Positions 59,221 to 64,000 of a stretch of DNA of 64,000 bases are shown in pieces. Under the pieces are notes generated by a model. The model was not told where the DNA came from, did no database searches, and was given only the letters and a program-made list of their open reading frames with translations. The translations under genes and the position numbers were made by a program. How positions within the stretch are numbered: the stretch's first letter is position 1; every line of letters starts with the position of its first letter. The stretch is from Cryptomeria japonica (Eukaryota; Streptophyta; Pinopsida; Cupressales; Cupressaceae), in the NCBI RefSeq assembly GCF_030272615.1, contig NC_081405.1, forward strand, positions 154,232,613 through 154,296,612, given 5' to 3'.

Positions 59221-60840
59221 GGTTCATATGGTATTCTTAGGGGTCATATGGTGTCCTAGGGATCCATGCATGTGTCCCTAGGGGTCATAGGACACCATAT
59301 AACCTCTTAGGACACGATATGACTCATATCGACACATAAGGGGTCATAGGACACCGTATGACCCCTTAGCACACCATATGACCCATAATGAAACCAAATG
59401 ACCTCTTAGGACACCATACGACCCATAACGACACTATATAGAGTCTTAAGGGGTTATATGGTGTCCTAAGGGGTCGTAGGAGACCATATGACCCCTTAGG
59501 ACACCATATGACCGCTAACGACACCATACAGTGTCCTAAGGGGTCGTCTGGTGTCCTAGGGGTTATAGGACACCATACAACATGTAACGACACCATATGG
59601 TGTCCTAAATGGTCATATGGTGTCCTAAGGGGTCATAGGATACCATGTGACCCTTAGGACACAACCTAAGGGGTCATAGGACACCATATGACCCTTAGGA
59701 CACAATATGACCCCTAACGACACAATATGACCCCTAACGACACCTAAGGGGTCATAGGACACCATATGATCCCTTAGCACTCCATAGGACCTATAACAAC
59801 ACCAAATAGTGTCCTAAGGGGTCATAGAACACCATATGACCCTTTAGGACACTATATGGTGTTGTTATGGGTTGTTTGGTGTTCTAAGGGGTCATATGGT
59901 GTCTTAAGGGGTCATATGGTGTCCTAAGGGGTCTTAGGACACCATATGACCTCTTAGGAAATAATATGAACCCTAACGACACATAAGGGGTCATAGGACA
60001 CCATATGACCCCTTAGGACACCATATGGAGTTCTAAGGGATCATAGAACACCATATGACCCCTTAGGACAACATATGACCCATAACAACACCTAAGGGGT
60101 CATAGGACACCATATGACCCCTTAGCACAGCATACGACCCATAATGACACCAAATAGTGTCCTGAGGGGTCATAGAACACCATATGACCTCTTAGGACAC
60201 CATACAACCCATAATGACACCATATGGAGTCCTAAGGGGTCACATGGTGTCCTAAGGGGTTGTAGGAGACCATGTGACCCTAACGACAAATAAGGGGTCA
60301 TACGGTGTCCGAAGGGGTCATAGGACACCATATGAACCCTTAAGACACCATACGACCCATAATGACACCATTTGGTGTCCTATGGGGTCATATGGTCTCC
60401 TAAGAGGTCATATAACACCATACAACCCATAAGGACACCATATAACGACATCAAATGGTGTTCTAAGGGGTCCTATAGTGTCCTAATGGGTCATAGAACA
60501 CCATACAACCCATAACAATACCATATGGAGTCCTAAGGGATCATATGGTGTCCTAAGGGGTCGTAGGACACCATATGACCCTTTAGGACACCATACCACC
60601 CCTAACGACACCACATGGTGTCCTAAGGGGTCATAGGACACCATATGACCCCTAGGACATAATATGACCCCCAACAACACCTAAGGGGTCATATGGTGTT
60701 CTAAGGGATCATAGAATACCATATGACCCCTTAGGACACAATACGACCAATAACAACACCATATGGTACCCTAAAGGGTCGTATGGTGTCCTAAGGGGTC
60801 GTAGGACACCATATGACCCCTTAGGAAACCATATAGTCTC
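59221..60840. repeat. 1.6-kb minisatellite of a partly self-complementary repeat
   Basis: Built from GGACACCATATGACCCCTTA and its reverse complement TAAGGGGTCATATGGTGTCC in alternation, with variant units (CCATAACGACACC). Several dozen half-units are present. The core CATATG is palindromic, and neighbouring units in opposite orientation could form hairpins. Frames here give repeated peptides and are not genes. Confidence 0.95.
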
Positions 60841-61058
60841 TATCTCTTTCCCTATAACTCTTTTTACCTCTCTCCCTCCCAACCCCCTTCTCTCTCTCAC
60901 CGTCTATCTCTATCTCTCTCTCACTCCCCATCTCTTAGGTCTCTCCCTCATTATCTCCCTCTCTCTCTCTCTCCATCTCTCCCTACCCCTCCCTTTTCCT
61001 TTCTCTATATCTCTCCCATTCTTTCCATTCTCTCAATTCTTTCCCTCTCCCTCCCTCC

Positions 61059-61115
<57 letters not shown>

Positions 61116-61358
61116 CCCCCATCCTCTATCTTCCCTCTCCCTCTCTCCCTCCCATTATTTCCATCTCTACCCCTCTCTGCCTCTATCTCTCTCTCTCCCT
61201 CTACCAGGTCTCTCTCTCCCCCTATCTCTTAGGTGTCTCTCTTTCCTATTCTCTTTATCTTTCCCTCTCTCCCTCCCCCATCCTCTCTCTTCCCTATACC
61301 TCTCTCGAGTGTCTCTCTCCACATTCTTTCCCTCCCTCCCTTTCTCTTTCTCTCTCAA

Positions 61359-61439
<81 letters not shown>

Positions 61440-61560
61440 TAACACTCTTTCTTTCTCTCCTATTCCCTTTCTCTTTCTCTCTCAAGTATCTATCCATCTC
61501 ACCCTCTCTTTTCCTCTCTCCCTCCATCCGCTCTCTTCTTGCTACCTCTCTTCCTCCCAA
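60841..61560. repeat. CT-rich tract with two (CT)n microsatellites
   Basis: Uninterrupted runs lie at about 61062-61113 and 61364-61434 within a continuous pyrimidine-rich stretch. Confidence 0.95.
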
Positions 61561-61880
61561 TACTAAACTAAGAGAGATAGATACCTAAGAGAGATATATA
61601 GAGACTAAGTGAGAGGGAGGAAGGGATGGAAAATGAGTATGAGACTAGAGAAAGAGCCTAGGTGAGACAGAGGGGTGGACGAAGGGAAGGGTTGAGAGGG
61701 AGAGAGGTTGATAGAAAGAGAAGAAGAGACTAGAGATAGAGAGAGCCCATGTGAGAGAAAGGGAGGGAGGAAGGGAGGGGTTGAGAGAGATTTGAAGTGA
61801 GAGAGATGGAGTAAGGGAGGGGTTGAGGGAAGGAGAGGGGGAGAGAGTGATCTCAAGTGAGAGAGAGGGAGGGAGGAAGG
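61561..61880. repeat. GA-rich tract
   Basis: Purine-rich counterpart of the CT tract on its left, with GAGAGAGGGAGGGAGG-type units. It could pair with the pyrimidine tracts on either side. Confidence 0.9.
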
Positions 61881-62394
61881 TAGGGCTCTCTACTTTTGTC
61901 TTTCTCACTTCGTCCCTCCTTCCTTCCCTATCTATTTTTCTTTATCTCACACTCTTAAAAATCCCTCTCCTTCTCTCTACCTACCACTCTTTTCATCCCT
62001 CACTACATTTATATCATCTCAGTCTCTACATCCTTCCCTTCATACTCTCTCTCTCTCTAAATATCACCTCCACTTATATCTATCTAACCTATCTATATCT
62101 CTCTCTCCTTCTCTTTGCATCTCTCTCTTTGTATCTGTGTAGGTATTTAGATAAATATTTTAAGGGGGGAGTGCAAAAAGGTAGGTAGATTATGTAGATA
62201 ATAAGAGCTTAGTGATTACTAAAATTTGATTATGTTTGAGAAATTATAATATCTAAAGCTTGGGGAGAGAGGAGAGAGTGGGATAGAGAGAGGTGAAGAG
62301 AGGATGACAAAGATAGTAAAATAGACAGGTGTAGAGCTTAGGGGAGACAAATAGTGTGTGATAGAGAGATAGTAAGTGAATGATGATAAAAGCC
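61881..62394. repeat. CT-rich tract followed by AG-rich unique DNA
   Basis: Pyrimidine-rich until about 62130. After it comes a short purine-rich region with TTAGTGATTACTAAAATTTG (62209-62228), repeated at 62394-62415 as CTGATTACTAAAATTTGAC. Confidence 0.7.
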
Positions 62395-63707
62395 TACTGA
62401 TTACTAAAATTTGACTAAGTTTGAAAAATTATATGATCTTCTAAAATCTAGCATCTGCATTATAACTCCTAGAGATGTGAAACCACTCTCAAACATCCTG
62501 ACAATATATACATAAAATATAACTTAAAGTATAAGTGGCATTTCTCTTTTTCTTTTATCTTTCTTATACTTTAAGATATATATATATATATTGTCAAGAT
62601 GTTTGAGAGTGGTTCCACATCTCTAGGTTTCACATCTTCTTTTATGTTATATTTTATGTATATATCCAGTTGAAAAACCTAATGGAATGCTAAATGAATT
62701 GCATACAAGTCCATATTACTAATCTAACTTTATTAATTTGAACCTCATACGTGGTTTGTCTTCTTAAAACCCCGTACATGGTTTTGTTTATTAAAACCCT
62801 ATATGCGCTTCATAATCAAAATACCTTCTATGCACTTTAGTTTATTTAGGCTTGTGAATAGGCTTAGATGAAAAAGTCGTGGGTTGGAAGTTTGATTTCC
62901 CTTCATTTCCCTCCTTTTTCATGTGTTTTGTTTTATCAACTTGGTTTCTCAACTTTGTCATCATCAGGTTTACACTTCATCAACTAGGATTTTCTAAAAT
63001 TGCCACCATATTTTCTTCCATATTTTGAGCTTTCTAACCATATAATTTTTTAAAAATTTTAACAACAATAACGTATTATTCTTGAATTTCTTTTACCAAT
63101 GTCTCCATAGTTCTCAGAGACATGTGTACCATTTTTTTAATAACTTTTGATCTACTTATCCAAATTTAAAAAACTTTATATATTATTGCAGTGCACTTGA
63201 TTTTTTACAATTTAAATTTTTTTTTGCATTTTCGATTGTTTTGGTGCAAGTTATGCTTCATGCACGAACAAGCACCTAATTTTTAGGATGTGCTCGATTC
63301 GAAAAATCATAAAAAAATACTCAACAAAAAATTACAAAAAATACACAACTTATAGTGCTCACTCTTAAATATCTTTCTACCAAAGGATTTGTCAAAATAC
63401 TCAATCTATCTATGACTTTTAAGATGCGCACATCAAAAACTATGTTAAATTTTTGAAAAAAAATCAGGATCTGTTTTTCATGCACAAAGGATTTGAGCCC
63501 CTTAATGTTGTCCTATTTTGAAAAACATTAGTGGTTTGGAAACTAGATTCAGAGTACTACAATCTTTGTTCTTTGAGTATCTTCATGTCTTGAGTGGATG
63601 ATTCTCAACTTTCTCCTCCAAGTTCAGGTTTACCTGATTTCAGAAGAAGAAAAAAAAGTGTCCACTTATACCCCCCTTTTTGCACACCATCTTGGTGCAC
63701 TTACCCA
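62395..63707. repeat. Right inverted arm of the foldback-like element
   Basis: It matches 58280-58785 in inverted orientation in its first ~400 bp and at the terminal ~35 bp. About 800 bp between (62880-63660) have no counterpart on the left. Motifs CATACGTGGTTT and CGTACATGGTTTT (62745-62795) mirror the left-arm motif set. Confidence 0.8.
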
Positions 63708-64000
63708 TAGTTAAAAAAATATTTAATAAATTCAAAATTTAGTATCCAATATTAAATGAGGGGTCAATGGTTTTGTATTTCATGGTTTTGGGGGCACATG
63801 GCTTTACTTTATCACTTGGTTATATTTGTGTGAGCTTAAGTCTATATAAGCAACCACATATTTAGTGGTTAAGGTTGGTTGGGTGAGTGGGCTATCATAT
63901 TATTTAGTCTAACTAAGGAGCGTATATGTGAAGTATAATATGGGATGTGAATATTCATGCTTGAACATATAAAGGATGCATTGGAGAGGCTTGATTTTTC
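63708..64000. other. AT-rich flank, no gene seen
   Basis: Right flank of the foldback-like element. No frame, repeat or motif that I can assign. Confidence 0.5.

Noticed and set aside
61167-61908. Several frames of 70-92 codons in CT/GA tracts
   Set aside because: Low-complexity by-products of pyrimidine and purine tracts, no start context or domain.

Overview
The window is nuclear DNA of a land plant with a large, repeat-rich genome. It is AT-rich. One spliced host gene, a plant-specific TPR protein of the MS5/POLLENLESS3-like/SDI1 family, sits among layers of Ty3/gypsy, L1-type LINE, hAT, SINE and TIR-bounded elements. A gymnosperm-like genome is my guess from the density and age of the transposons; no single feature proves it.

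Layout. 1-4637: the left-truncated, minus-strand copy of a Ty3/gypsy element (integrase, RNase H, RT, protease, gag, PBS and a probable LTR). 4638-11970: AT-rich DNA with small tandem repeats and a heavily decayed gypsy relic (about 7190-9200). 11971-41600: the most informative architecture. A unit of about 3.7 kb, starting inside a hAT transposase relic, is tandemly duplicated. Copy A is split by two large insertions into three pieces (12968-14262, 24839-25420, 36027-37845). Copy B (37846-41600) carries only a SINE. The first insertion (14263-24838) is an L1-type LINE that itself carries a probable solo LTR and a TIR element. The second (25421-36021) is a Ty3/gypsy element with both LTRs that carries a second copy of the same TIR element and a younger nested LTR element (28578-32568). 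Empty sites can be read from the paralogous copy or from interrupted reading frames, so the order of events can be inferred.

41900-44546: the four-exon TPR gene, starting about 300 bp right of the tandem duplication. 44547-46066: intergenic DNA without recognisable genes.

46067-63707: a large element with long inverted arms. Its interior holds CT/GA arrays and a 1.6-kb array of a partly self-complementary repeat. Its left terminal repeat is broken by a 12.2-kb hAT element (46079-58271) bounded by the 8-bp direct repeat GTGTGCAC. This hAT element has TGGCGAA-type subterminal motifs, a ZBED/ZMYM6-like transposase (54716-57486), and a second long minus-strand reading frame of unknown family (49440-52847, 1,136 codons, about 14 in-frame stops and no frameshift). 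That composite element and its unexplained second gene are the best candidate here for something undescribed. The rest (63708-64000) is AT-rich flank.

Nearly all long frames other than the TPR gene are broken. Where I call a domain I read it from conserved motifs; no database search was possible.
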